From contig NW_025062479.1 of NCBI RefSeq assembly GCF_000002995.4, positions 10,521,721 through 10,585,720 of the forward strand: a DNA stretch of 64,000 nt, written 5' to 3'. A program made the position numbers and the translations under genes. How positions within the stretch are numbered: the stretch's first letter is position 1; every line of letters starts with the position of its first letter. The stretch is from Brugia malayi. Its lineage: Eukaryota > Nematoda > Chromadorea > Rhabditida > Onchocercidae. Shown here one piece after another: positions 12,541-26,437 of the stretch. The notes beneath the pieces were generated by a model. That model saw only the letters and a program-made list of their open reading frames with translations, searched no databases and had not been told where the DNA came from.

Positions 12541-15500
12541 CTCTTTATTCAGGAAAAGCAAGAGTAGGCTTCAATTTTGTGTGAAATGAAAACTGAAATA
12601 CCAGTTGACCTTTTCCGCTCGCTCCATTTGTAGATATTATCAAAGATTTGTTGACAATTGATAATTTTCATTAACAATGAATAAGAATATCTGTTTTGAT
12701 TAGCTATTTACATAATATTAATATTACATTACAACTGTTGTATTATATTACCTGCAAATATCAATTTTATTTCATCATTGCTTTTCTTTTTCAGTCATTA
12801 CTTCAAATAGAATTTCAAATTTTAATCAAAATTTTACGATAAGAAAATTTTTTTCTTTTAATTATTTCAAAATTTTTCAAAATTCTAAACATAGATTTTT
12901 TTACAACAATTTAGTTAAATTTTTTTCCTTTTTTTGTTTTTTTTTTTTTTTTTTTTCCATTGACAAATAAATGAATGGATAAACAAATAAACAAATCAAT
13001 GGATGAATAAATAAATAAACTTGAATAGAAAGAAGTGAAAAAAAGAATGCAATAACATATACATGTATATATGATGAAAAGGGAATATTTAAGTAATTGT
13101 GGAAAAAAAAACGAATGAATAAAGAAAGCAAAATAAAAAGTAAGAATGATGTAATTTACATTTTGCTTGTTTCATTTAATCGTTTTATGATTTGCGTTTG
13201 TATGTATAAAATTGAAATTGGTTACTTGTAAAAGAATGCAATTTGGATATATCATATTTCAATCTAATATATCCCAAAGGATTTTTATAGCTTAATCATT
13301 CTTTTTATCCTTTTTTCCTCTCTTTTTTTCTTTTTTCTTTTCTCTTCTATTCTGCAAACCAAACCTTTTTTTTCGTTTTTTTCTTTATTTCACTTTTCTT
13401 TTCATCTCTTTTCTATCTTTTCATTTTTTTACTCCTTTATCTCCAACATTTTCTCTAATATATTCTTATTAATTTTTAATTTTTAGTTTCTAAATTCTCT
13501 TTTTGTTAAAATAAATGTTTTGCTTAACAACAAGTAATGTTGCAGCGGAGAAATGACGAAGTAAGCAAAGATGATATTTTTCTCATAGATGTGTATTAGC
13601 GTCACTTACTTGGCTAAGATTGAATAAGACTTTTCATTTTGGATCGAAAAGAAAAGAGAAAAGAGTGAGAAAAAAAAAAAAAAAAAAAAAACAATTTGAG
13701 AAAATTAGCCAAAAAAAAAAACTTGCCCGAAACATATGTTGAGTGCATTTATGCCTTTTTATTCTAATTTAAAATGCGTCAATTTCGCTCTTTTTTTAAT
13801 CGAGATTTACATATTTGGAAGAAAATTAATACTCATATTCATGATTAAATGTGATTTTGGTTATATTCTTATCATAAACAACAAATGATATTTCATCATA
13901 ATTATTTTCAAAAATGATGGTAAGAGTGGGAAAAAAAACGATAAAAATAAATACAACATTGAGCATTATTATTTCAATACTAAGAGAAATTTTCATCGCC
14001 TTTTTTTTAAGTTTCATTAAAATTACTTTTAAATCACAATTTTCAAATAATTTAACAGAACTAAAGAAGAGATGAATGGAAGGAAGAAAAACAGTTCAGT
14101 TCCATATAATTAAATAATATATAATCAAGTTAACAATTTATAAAAACAATTGAAATTAACATTAAATTATATATACATGTTCAAATCTTTCTGATGTATT
14201 ACTAATAAAAATTAAGAAATTATATGCCTATTATTTCATATAATAACATATACATTCGTATCTTACAGTAAATTTCCAATGTTTCTCATCTATTTATCGT
14301 AATTGTAATCGGTCATTTTACTTCATAAATTTAAGTAAACAACAACAAAAAATTTTCGAAGTCAAATTCTTTAATCAAAAATTTCAGTAAAATGGATGGC
14401 ATTAAATATTAGTTAAGATAATAAAAAAAAATAGAATTTAAGCGTTATGTGATGAAAAAAGGAAAGAAAAATTCAGAAAAAAGAACGGAAACGTGATAAA
14501 AATTTCATTTCCTGTAACATAAATTAACGTCACTTTATTAAACATTAAAAAAATGATAGTTTTTAAAATGAGGAAGGCAAAAAAAAAAAAACTTGAAAGT
14601 AACAACTAGCAATTATTTTAACATAAATAGCAAATAAACCAAGGGAATCAACCTTAATTTCATGCATAAACTATTAATTAAATTAATAAATGGAAAGGAA
14701 GAAAGAGAAAAAGGACGAAGACAAAAGAAAAATAATTTTCAAATTGGAAAAGAACGAAGAAAATTCGCAGATTTCTCTTTCTCATGGAAAAAAACACGAA
14801 CAAAGAAGGAACAAAAATATTACAATCATTGATAAACCAATCAATGTCTAAAATTATTTCACGAAAAAAAGGTGTCATTCAATATTTTTTAATTTTTTTT
14901 TTTTGTAGATGACGTTACGATAAGCAAAATTATTAAAAAAATGAAAATGAAATAATCTTCTATCAAAATTCATTACCACTGACTCATCTTTTATTCTATA
15001 ATGTTTTTGTGTCATTTTGTTTTTTGCGTTTTTTTGTTTTTTTCAAAAATTTTCATTTTTTATTTTTTTGTTTTTAAGCAAAAAACTTCAATAGTTCTTC
15101 CTTCTCTTTCTTTAGCCTTTTTTTCTTTTGAAAAATTTAATAAAACCATATTTAGTTTTTGAAAAATTTAATAAAGCATTTTGTGTTCTAAACGATAAAC
15201 TTTTTCAAATTGTTCACAAATTTATTTCCTACATTAAAGGCTTTTTCGTTTTTACATTCAAATACAAAATGAATTTTCTTTCCTTATGGCATTTCCTTAT
15301 TGGCTTCACTTTGCTTAAAAATTGCTTATTATAAAAAAAAAAAATCTTGAAATTACTTAAAAATTTATTTCCTCCCTCAATTTTTTTTTCCTCATTTTCT
15401 TCTTGTTAATAATAGAAAAAAAATACATACATATGCCTTTTTTTCTCTTATATGTTGTATAATTTAATTATTTTTTTTAATTTTAATTAAAATTTCATTG

Positions 15501-18500
15501 AAATCAACAGTATTGAATGTATTATGATTAAGACATTTATTTAAATATAGTTTGATATCTGCTGTAAATTAATAATTAATTCCTTAATTTTTTTGTTTTT
15601 GAGAGATCTTTATTAATATAAAATTTTTTGGTTTTAGTTGTTTATTGAGAAGAAAACCTATACATGAATGCCCTATTAAATGTAATCAAGTGAAAAAGAT
15701 GCTATGATTGTAAATAACAACCTCATCAATAAATGATTAAAATGAAATGCTGATAAGAGTATGTCCTTGTGTCACAAAAAACTGAATGAATTATTTTACA
15801 ACAAAAAAAAGTCAAATGAAATTTTTATGAAAAAAAATTACAGAAATATTATTGCTTTTTTTTTGTTGTTCACTATTGTTATTCGTGCAACCGTTTAAGT
15901 AATGCAATTCCATAAAACAATTGAACTTAAACATGCTAAAATTTAACATAATTACTGAAAAAAGTATTTTGTCATGAATAATTCATAATAATAAAAATTA
16001 AACTATGATATAATTAGAAATGTTTAGGGAGAAAAAAAAATTACTGCTGATAACGTAAAATGAGATAATTTATTTGCTTATGTATAATGTAAAAAATAAT
16101 TAAATTGTTATTAAATTGGATTAAATTTAACAATTTAAAATTTAGAATTTATGATAAATACAAAAAATAAACAAATTATCCTGGCAAAAAACAAAATAAA
16201 TAAATAGAGATTCAAATTAAGGAATTCCTGCATGATTTTTGTGGACGGAATATCAATGAATTGACATTTACTAATGTTTAACAATTAAAAAGAAAAAATG
16301 TTTGCAGGAGAATGTATACCAGAAAATGGTTTTTTTGCTTCGTTTTCCTTCTGATTACTGTGAATAAATTATCATTTGAATAAAATTCAACATCATTTAT
16401 AAAATTAATTCATTCCATGCAAAAATTGTTTCCTTCACATTTTTCTCCTTCCTCTTCTTTATTTGTTTTCCTTTCTTTTTTTCTTTTTTTGTTTATTCAA
16501 ATAGAAATTGATTTAAAAAAATAAATAGACTACAATTTTAAAAAAAGAAAAAAATAGCAATTAACACATTTCACTCTTTTTGTTTTTTAAATAATAACAG
16601 CGAGAAAAAAAAAAGAAAAGAAAAATGTGATAAATTAAAAATATTGTGGAAAAAAACATTTTTTTTTTATTTTTTTTGGTTGGTAATCCTTTCAATATTT
16701 AGTTTGTTATTAGTTTTTCATTTGATGTCAGCTGCTTAACATTTCATATAGATTTTGTGACAACACAATCACATAACATTGTTACAAATAGGATGCATTG
16801 ATATTTGATCATTTATTAAAAATAATTGAGTGCAGCAAACATTTGTTAACAACATTTATAACTTTTATCAAAAATTTCTACTATTGAAATTTTAGTTCTC
16901 CAATTTTTTTTCTCTCTTTCTTAACATAATTTGTATACAGGTTATATATTTGTAAATTTTTGATTTAAATTAAAAATGTTATTTAAAAAAATGTAAAAAA
17001 AATGTAAAAGTTTAATTTTTATTATTTCATCAAATTTTGTTTACTTTATATGGAAAAATTATTTTCAAATAGATTAATTATTAGTTGATAAGATATGTGT
17101 GTAATAATTAATATGGAAATCATCCCTGATACATCAAATCAAATTGCATTATGGCAAATATTTTACAAATATAAGAAGCTATTTTATTCGAAATTAATTG
17201 AAAAACACATTTAAATAATATACATGTTACATTTATACTTTTCATCAAAAAATTTTTTTATGAAAATTTTAATTTTTTTTTATATAATTTATTGTGATTA
17301 TATTATTTGTGACATTTTTAATTAAACTAAAAATATTGCAAAATAATTAAAGGACGTAATAAATGTGTAATTTTTACCGTAATTTTTGTAATTGATTTAT
17401 CATTTTTCAAATCTTTTAAAATATTTGTTTTAAAAAGAAAAAAAAAATTTTCGAATAAAGAAATATGTTGAACTGAAATGATGAAATATTTAATCCACGC
17501 AATATTTAAATTTTTTTTTCACTTGATCTCAGATTTTATTTGATCATTCAATTAAAACAAATTTATAATGTAAATATACCGTCAAAGATTTGTTATTATC
17601 AATTTTTAAACAAAAAAAAAAAAAAAAACTTTTAAATACGAGCAAAATTCTTGGTGTGAATTTTTTTTATCATTTTAATTTATCATTTCAATAGTATGAT
17701 ATTATTTATTTGCTCTTTATTTTTTTTGCTTTCTCCACACATACGAACAACATACAATTAGGGATTTACTTTTTTTTTTTATCAAATTAAGTAATAAATC
17801 ATATTATTAATAATTATAATTTTTCTAAATTTTCAACGTCTTGATAGAGCTAAATGTGTCATATTGAAATTTCCGTTTTTTCAATGGATTATTGGAATAT
17901 ATTTTATAATTTATAATTTGAATGAAGAATTTTACGAATATTTGAAGACCGAAAAAACTTTTCAAAAAATTTACAAATTTAACAAACATATGAATGATTA
18001 ATTCATTTCAAGCATAAAGTATGATATTGGTATATATCTACATTTTTATATGATAAATATTAGATTTAAAAAAATAAACGAAATGACTTACAATAAATAA
18101 ATGAAATAATAGTTTCTCGGAATAATTCAACAGTGATAAATTTTCATGAGATAATTCATTGAAAATTTCAATATCGATTTGTAATAACTAATTAATTTAT
18201 GATTAGCAATTGCTTGGAAAGTTTAATAAACTTGCAATAGTCTAGTCTCAATGATGTAATATTGAAATCAGAAATTAGTAATTAACAAATAAAATATATG
18301 TACTCAATTTAATAGTTAACTAATTGAACTTTAAAATATGTTGATTAAATTTTATAGTTGAAAACAAAAGACATAATGTAAATTATATAGCAAATGTGTT
18401 TAAATTTGAAAACCTTTGCTTTCCTTCTTTTTCTGATAGAAAAAATAAGAGTTAATCAATAATGCTAACTAGGCATTTCGCTTCAGGGAAGTGAAATTAT

Positions 18501-19251
18501 CATATCATAAAAACTTTATAAAGTTCATGTTTGTGTATTACAACCGGGTAATTCATTACCTATTCCATTTTCTTTTTTTCCCCTTTTTTTGTAATTAGAC
18601 ATTTGATTATTTTTTCCATTACATCATAAAACAAAAGCATACAATTAATAACGATAACTTTAGAGATTGATTTATTAAAATGCGTGAAATAAAATTAATC
18701 TGATCATATAATTCAATTACCTGCAATTAACGAACAAAAAAAAATTTCTAATTTTGGTATAATAAAGTTTTTTTTCGTTGAAAAAAAACGAATTACTTTA
18801 GTTGAACATTAAGCAACAATTTGCAACAACATAACATTGAATTATATTAACTCAATTCGACTACATTTTCTCACAAGAAATATTCGTTTTCTTTTTTTCC
18901 TTTTGCTTTTTTTATTGTTGAAATAGAATTGAATTACACCTGTTTTCATTTATATCAAGTATATTTGATTAATTGAAAGTTCTAAATGATACAAAATTTG
19001 AAGGTTATGCTTCACTCAGGAGTGTTAGCAAGTGAAAATTATAGCAATGGTGAGAAAAGGGATTTTTAATAAAAATAGAAATAGGATGTTTTTCACCAAT
19101 ATTTTTTCATAATAACATCATTAATGATATTTACTATAATAACTAAAAATTAATAATAGAAGGTATTAATGATTGAAGGAATGAAAATAATTGTTACTTT
19201 CAGTCGGTTTTATTTTTCATTTTGATACTTTAATCGTAAACAACTTAATTA

Positions 19252-19255
<4 letters not shown>

Positions 19256-19301
<46 letters not shown>
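19256..19301. repeat. (TA)n dinucleotide tract
   Basis: About 23 uninterrupted TA units in the intergenic region. Shorter TA runs occur near 5200, 24487 and 42145. Confidence 0.95.
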
Positions 19302-19304
<3 letters not shown>

Positions 19305-21184
19305 AATAGTTATAAATGTAATCAAAAAATTCGAGTATGGTTGTTGCACTGTGCTTTATGGATGCTTTACACCTAAATCATGCAAACAATTTAAAAAGTT
19401 GAAAAAATTGCCGTAGTAAATTTCTTATCAAAATTCTCCATATAGCTCATTTTTTATTTCGTATATAGTAATTATGAAAATGACTACCTTAGTTATTTTA
19501 GCTAAGATTATAACAAGTTGCCTTCTTTGGTTGGTCATTTGTTAACATTGATGATAAAAACAAATTTTACATGGAGAATGAATTTATGAGGAACTTTGAT
19601 AATGATAAACCTGGTGGAAAATATTTTTGTACACAAATTAAGTTTTAAAATCAATTATACACACGAAATAATTGTTAAAAAGTAACGTTTAAAATTTATT
19701 AATAAAAAAATAAAGAGAATTTGCCGTCATGTTAATTATGATAATAATATAGTGGTAAAATTGAAACACTACGATAAGTGATTAATAGTAAAATGATTAA
19801 AAATTCGTTTATAAATTATATTTTGCTACTTGACGTAAACAAAGCAAGCATAAGAAGGATTTGTTTATAGGAAGAGGAAAATAATCTAAATGAAAATTTA
19901 AACTTAGAATATTTTAATACATAAATCAAAATTGGCTTTTAGATTCAATCATTTAATACATCATGATAATAGCATTAAACAAAACACGAATCAAACTTAT
20001 TATGTGATAATAGAAATAATAAACATTTAAATCAATCTTTATCCATTAATCTTAATTCTTTCATCAGTTTTAATTGATAAACCTTAACCTATTAAAAATT
20101 AGAATCATTTTAATCTAGTGGAATCAATTTGAAATTATCTGCTGCCAAGAAAAATAGTTTAATAGTGAATCATATCATAAAGACAAATCTTTTTCTGAAA
20201 CTAATTAGCAATCAGTAAAGAATCATAAATTATATTATGCGTCTGGTCATTCGTTTCATTCATTCACTAGTTGGACTTTGCTATTGCTAAATCAGTGGGG
20301 TTCGAATTTGTTGGCATTTATTTATTGCTGAAAGATACTTTAATTGTATAAATAACAATCGATTATTTTATGTTCGACTTCAAGTTTTTTTTATGAAGTT
20401 CAAGTTATTTTAAGAGGCTGACTTATTTTTCACTACCGACAAAATAATTGTAACAATACAAATTGCCATAATCAACCGATACTTTATAATATGATTCCTT
20501 AAGTAATATAATTATAATAGATTTAAGATGAAGTAAATTTCGATTCAACTTTTTAATGCATAAAACAAATTCACTCATCCAAATAAATCAATAACTAAAA
20601 AACGAAAGAACATATTAAATTAACAGAAATGTATTGAAAATATTGAATATTTAAAAATACCAAATATTTTAATTTTTTTTAAAAAATGTTATATTAAAAC
20701 AATAGTTGCTATAAATTATCATAACTAACCGATATCTTCAAATATGATCGCTTAAGTAATCGGTAACTTTTTCATGCTTTAATTTTGGATTTTACTGCAA
20801 TTTCATCTATTGACATTAATCAAATTTTTTTTTTTAAAGAATTCCTTTAAAAGTATTTCAAGTATTAGCGTCAATCTTGATTTTGCGTTAATAGGAAAAA
20901 AAATATGCGTATATTTTTTTTTGATAAAATAATAAAACTTTTCAACTTTTTCACGTCTTATTTCGCATTTTACTGCAATTTCATCCATTTTATAATAATT
21001 TAATCAATAAAACAATTTTTTTTTCTTTTTTTTAAACAATCTATTTAATAAAAAAGGATTGACTACCAAGTTCTTTTAGTGAGTTAGTTTATTTATTTTA
21101 ATTATTATAATTTTCTTATTGCTAATAAGAAAATTACAATAATTAATCTCATATGCAGGTACGATAATTGCTTTACTTAATATA

Positions 21185-21465
21185 ATTGGAATATATTTAA
21201 GATGCAAATTTCAACTAAATCTTTTAATGCATATAAAATTTTTCAGTCATATACTGAAATAGATTTGAAATGAAGCAAATTTTCAATTAAATTTTTTAAT
21301 ACATATAAAAATTTTTAATCTCAAATAGATTTAAGACGAAGCAGATTTCAACTAAATTTTTTAATACAGAATTTTTCAATCAAGCACTCAAACAGATTTA
21401 AGATGAAGCAAATTTCAATTACATTTTCCAATGCATATAAAATTTTTCAATCAAATGTTGTTAAT
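21185..21465. repeat. 67-bp tandem repeat, four degenerate copies, upstream of twinfilin
   Basis: The unit AGATTTAAGATGAAGCAAAT plus TTCAACTAAATTTTTTAATG and an ATAAAATTTTTCAATC tail begins near 21191, 21261, 21327 and 21394, giving 66-70 bp spacing. A further isolated copy lies at about 20520-20590, and neighbouring imperfect duplications (TACTGCAATTTCATC at about 20793 and 20970) suggest repeated local duplication. Confidence 0.7.
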
Positions 21466-21873
21466 TTTTCCTCAGAAATTAATTTATTTTCCATTAAATA
21501 TAAGAATTATAATTCATCACTTTGCGCTACAATAGCGAAATGGATTTCGATTTGGAATGATTGTTTGTTGTAGTTGGATGTCGGTGGGATTAGTGATGTA
21601 AATTCTTAATAATTTTGTTTCTCGCGAATTGATGTGTGTGGTGATAGTTTACCGCTTCTTTCATTGTTTAAGTATGGGGACGCACATTTTCAAATTGAAC
21701 GAGTAGAAAAAATAATTTCCTTGTTGCTAAATTTAATTTAATTAAAAAAATTGACAGATATTCGCAAAATGGGTATATTATTTTAATGGATAGACTACTT
21801 TTTGTTTTACTTTAAAGAAAAAAGCAAAAACGATCACTTGTTATAATGGTTCATTTTTTTTTTATATTGCTCC

Positions 21874-21893
21874 AGTTTTGTTATATTTTGCAG
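21874..21893 (+). promoter_or_regulatory. Candidate acceptor in the twinfilin 5' UTR
   Basis: A T-rich stretch ending TTTTGCAG at 21893 lies 70 bases before the twinfilin ATG. It could take a spliced leader or end an upstream untranslated intron. This is only a candidate. Confidence 0.35.
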
Positions 21894-21963
21894 TTATACT
21901 ATCGTTTCATATCGTATCATTTATTGTATTCCTAGTCAACTCACTCGCTATTATCTTAACATT

Positions 21964-24900
21964 ATGGCTTGTCAATCTGGTATTCGAGGTTTGTCGTTTT
22001 TTCATTACATTTAAGTGTATTATAAAAGTTATATTTAACTTGAGTATGCTAATGCGTGAAATCTCTACTTTCGTTCTTATTCCAGGTAATACTTGAAATT
22101 TGGTAGAATTCTTGAAACGAATTATAACTGAGATTGATAGATTTATATTGATTGTGAAAGAACTTTGAGTTTCAGTAATCAAGTTCCCAACTTAACGAAA
22201 TGCTTTTGTGGTTAGTGTTATTATTTATTGTTATTTTTCAGCAAGCGACAAACTGCTGAGGTTTTTCAATGAATGTAAATCAGGGAAAATAAGACTTGCA
22301 AAAATTGTTGTAAAGAATGGTATGAACTTTTGATGAATTTTTCTCTTTTTTTGTAAGGAATTTTGAATAATTTTGGCTACTTGGCTAGTCGTAAAAAATG
22401 ATGTGCATCTGTCATAGGTAAACACGACATATATATCCTACAGCTGTGTATGATCTGCGCTTGGATCAACAGCATCAATTTGAGTAAAAGCACAGGCGTT
22501 CTTAATTGTGATAACAGGAATTTCTCGAAATTTTATATTACTACTGCAATTTATTAATGGAACGAATTTTTCATAGCAGTTTATTTTTTATTTCATTTTG
22601 TTCTCTTTTTGCCCTGTCAGAAATATTGAACAGTAATTTTTTATAACAATAATTTATTTCAGAAGAACTATGTGTTAATTTCCAAGGTAAAGGTACGACT
22701 GATTGGCGTGCTGACTTCAAACGTCATTTACCGGATTGCATTGACGCATTTGAACCATGCTACATTTTGTTTCGTATTGATGAACCATGTGGTTGGATTT
22801 TAATGAGGTTTGTTGTTTCAGTTGAAAGTAATCTAGTTATATATGACTGGAGAATACGCTGTCATATTTAACCTCTATGCAGTTTGATAAAAATGTTACC
22901 TGTGATGGAATTATAGTGTTTTAAAAAATTTTTATTTCCATACAGTCTGCCAGTTTTTTCTTGAATATCCTCAGAGATTTTGATTAAATAAGGATCATAA
23001 GTCATGACTTAAAAAACGTGTATTTTGACATGCTGTTTAGAAATATTATGATTACAATTATAAAAATTGTAAATTTATTACAGCTTTGCCGATGATCGTG
23101 CTCCTGTTCGTGAGAAAATGGTTTTTGCTGCGACTTGGACAACGTTTAAATCAGAATTTGGACAGTCCAATATCAGGCATTAAATTTAACTTTTTTCCTA
23201 CTCGGTATTCACTAGCGTTGTTGATGTTCGAATTGTTCTAGTAGTTACTTTTTTTAAAAAAAGATCGTTCGAATTTTGGACTTCGTACGTTTTCATGAAT
23301 TCGTGTAAATCTGCAGTGGTTAAATGGTTAAATATTGTCTGCATGAAGACGTATCTTGTTAGTGACCATTCAGTTAATTACTTTAGTTTACAAGGCTGTC
23401 GACAATACTTTTCTTTTTCCACTTTTTTGCTGAAGATTGCAGGTACGAATATCATGTGACAGATAAGAAAGAAATGACATTGGAAGCATTTGAAAAATGG
23501 CTTTCGAGTAAGGAAGATCCTGGACCTATGTCGGAACTTGAGAAAGAATTTTATAATGCACATCAAGAACTTAAAGTTACTGCACCGTCAGTTGTTGCTG
23601 CACAAACTGTCAGAGGTAAGTTGCAATGTTTTTAATCTTTACTTTTAAATACATTCCTGTACAAAAATATCTTTAAGAAAGTGAAGAACTGTTATGATTA
23701 TTCAACTATCACTATGTGAAAAAGTTACATTTGCTTGAAATTTAAAAAGTTATTTATGGAATATTAAACGTACTCTTCTAGGTGTTTTCTTCCCAGTGGA
23801 TCAGGATGCTGAAGAAGAACTACGAAAGTTAGCTAATCATACAGTGAATTATGTTCAGCTAGCTGTTGATACATTGAATGAAGCAATCAAATTGGAATGT
23901 TCAAAAATATCTATCTCTCCCGAAGAGTTAAATGAGGTAATTTATTTTTTCTGTGACTGTGTAACCTTGGTTTATTTTCCATTTAAATGACAATAATTTT
24001 CGTATTCCAAACTTTAACCAGTAGTTCAATCGTATAAGTGTACTGAAAGCCTAAATTTCCATAGTGTAAATTAAGGTAGATGAAATATAATTTTTTCCTT
24101 TCGCAATCACCGATAAATTAGGAAATGGAAGAGTGTCTTAAATGATTCCGTATCGTAAGTATTTGAATTTATAGCAGATCATGTTTATACAAAGTTTAAT
24201 CATAGATTATATTAAATGATAGAGCAGTTTTCATATTTTATATTTTCGTAGCAAAGTTTCCTTTTTCAGGTCATACCTCGAGATAAGCCACGATATCATT
24301 TCTATCGTTTCTCTCATGAATATAACAGTCAGAATTATGACAGTTTATGTTAGTTTGCATTTTTATAAAGCTCTAAATTTCTTTTTAATTAGTTTTACAC
24401 TTGGAATTCGTTTTAAAACTTTTCACAACATTTTCTGATGATTAATGTAGTTCTTTTCGATATTTGTAGATGCTTTGCTTATAATTTAATATATATATAT
24501 ATATTTTTTTCTTTTGCAGTTTTCATCTATTCAATGCCTTCATCGGGATGTACAATCAAAGAACGAATGCTTTACTCAAGCTGTAAGCAGCCATTCCTAC
24601 AATCTGCTTTATCGGCCGCAAATCTTTCTCCAGATAAAAAGGTTTTAGTATGGAAATAGTTTTGAAAAATAAAAATAAAATCTCGTTAAAATTATTGGTG
24701 AAGTGATAAATCATGTAACTTAGGAAAGGATGGCAAGTGGTTTGTAATGTTCAAATAAAAAGTTTGCAGTTAAAACTGGACATAAATATGTTATTTTGTA
24801 ACAGTTACATTGGAATCAGAATGGTAAATGTCGATAATTATAATGCTTTATTTGGGGAGGTATTTTGCTGGTGAAAGAAGAATTATTATATATGTAATTT

Positions 24901-25057
24901 CTCATTTCAGATAGAAATTGATAGTAAAGAATTCTTATCATTAGATATTCTCATTGATTATACTCATCCAGCTCCACAAATGAAAGAAAAAAGTTTTGCA
25001 AAACCACCAGGGCCATCACAAAGAGGAGCACGACGTGTTACTAAGGCAGTCGGTTAA
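21964..25057 (+). CDS. twf: Twinfilin (two ADF-homology domains)
   Basis: Actin-monomer-binding and barbed-end regulator, cytosolic. Nine coding exons: 21964-21988, 22242-22319, 22663-22807, 23084-23176, 23443-23615, 23782-23936, 24270-24348, 24520-24641 and 24911-25057; they sum to 1017 bases, 338 residues, the usual twinfilin length of about 340-350. The start MACQSGIR, spliced to ASDKLLRFF, matches the family N-terminus. ADF-H 1 spans about residues 5-140 (FQGKGTTDWRADF, CYILFRIDE, FAATWTTFKSEFG); ADF-H 2 about 172-315 (VFFPVDQDAEEEL, then YRFSHEYN, FIYSMPSSGCTIKERMLYSS). The basic, Pro-rich C-tail (KPPGPSQRGARRV) corresponds to the capping-protein and phosphoinositide binding tail known in the family. 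Exon 4 ends AG/GCATTA, so intron 4 seems to be GC-AG; all other donors are GT. The gene is convergent with the minus-strand gene ending at 26438. Confidence 0.96.
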
Positions 25058-26437
25058 TATTTTTACTTTATCTATGCTTTTCATTTCTGTGCTATAAAAA
25101 GTTTTTTCTGCAATCGTTCTTTTTTGATGATTTCTTCATTATCACTATATATGCAGTTCTTTTTGTATCCAAAACATATTTTTGCGTTACCAGTAATTTA
25201 ATTCGAAAAAAAAAAAAAAAAAAAAAAAAAGGTAAAACTTTTCCTTTTTTTTTTTTTTTTTATTCTCGGAAATTTAACTTTATTTTCACCTTTATATAAA
25301 ATAAGTGAATAAAACTATTTCAAACATATCCAGTTTCTGTCAGAATATCTGTTTTTGATTATCTGCTAAATAAATCATCTTAATGCTGCGTTACAGTACT
25401 GTGTTAAATCTTTTTTTTTTTTTTTTTTTTTTTTTTTTCACGTGTTGTAATTTTCATTGAAAATTTAATAATGTAAGCTCATAGGTTATTATGTGCAGTA
25501 AGTGGTCGTTATGCTTGCTTGGGCTTTCACTGTGATCTCGATATTGTGAGATGTATACATCTAAAGCATAGATATCCTAGGCTATATTTCTTAAGTATAT
25601 ATATTCTACCTAATGTGGATCCAGTTGTGATCTGTCATTCTTGTCGGTTACGCGTGGCATATTCAAAAAGTGGTAGATGGTATTAAAGTAATCCATCTTG
25701 TGTATAGATAATGTACTAACGCTATGTAAAGGAAACATGTATGCTTTGTCTAATATCAGCGAATATTTTAATAAATTTTTTTACCAATTCTATTTTCTAA
25801 TTGTTTTATTAAACTATTATTATTATATGATCACAGGCATGTGTGTAATGTTTTTTTATTCATGATATTATTGTTTTGCTTTTGCATTTCCGGAATAAAA
25901 TGAAACCAGTGAAAAACTACGGTTATTTTCAAAAGAAAAAAGGCAAGTTACTGTACTTTTAAAATCTTAAATGATTTTGTTTGTGAAATTCTTAGATTCA
26001 TTCTCTTCAAATTTGCTTACTTAGCACTAAATGCTATTGATCCGAGGAAGTAATTCTTGGATTTTATAAAACTCAAATTGATGTAGTAGATCATTTGATT
26101 GCTGAAATAGACCTAAATTTTAAGTAATAAACTTTGAAATATTTGGAAGCAATTTATAGCTGAATTTGTGTGATAGGCAATGAACAATGATGAAATGTTT
26201 GGAAGCTTATCTGTGAATATACGACGTAGAGATTTTTACCTTGGAAATAAAGTTCAAAATTGAGCTAAAATGAAAAGTAAATAATACATGGGGAAGGATG
26301 AAACTAGCAGTAGCTTATTTGAACAATGGTGATAATATTAAAAGCAAGCATGTTTAATAAATTAAGCAAAACAATTTTGCATCGAGAATTTGTCGAGAAA
26401 TTATAATTTTCGGAGATTATCAGTAGATTTCTTTGTT
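25058..26437. other. Convergent 3' intergenic region
   Basis: Holds the twinfilin 3' UTR and that of the next minus-strand gene. Visible features are an A tract then a T tract near 25205-25262, a T tract at 25411-25438, and AATAAA-type signals near 25770 and 25895. No coding exon seen. Confidence 0.5.

Larger units (their letters stand above)
11262..21963. other. Intergenic region between divergent KCC and twinfilin genes
   Basis: About 10.7 kb of AT-rich DNA between the 5' ends of a minus-strand and a plus-strand gene, so promoters of both should lie at its two ends. I see homopolymer runs, microsatellites, a diverged minisatellite (11870-12540), a (TA)n tract (19256-19301) and a 67-bp tandem repeat (21185-21465). 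No exon chain, tRNA or transposon could be supported on either strand. Confidence 0.6.

Noticed and set aside
20285..20320. B-box-like GGTTCGAATTT
   Set aside because: No A box or cloverleaf pairing upstream at the proper distance.
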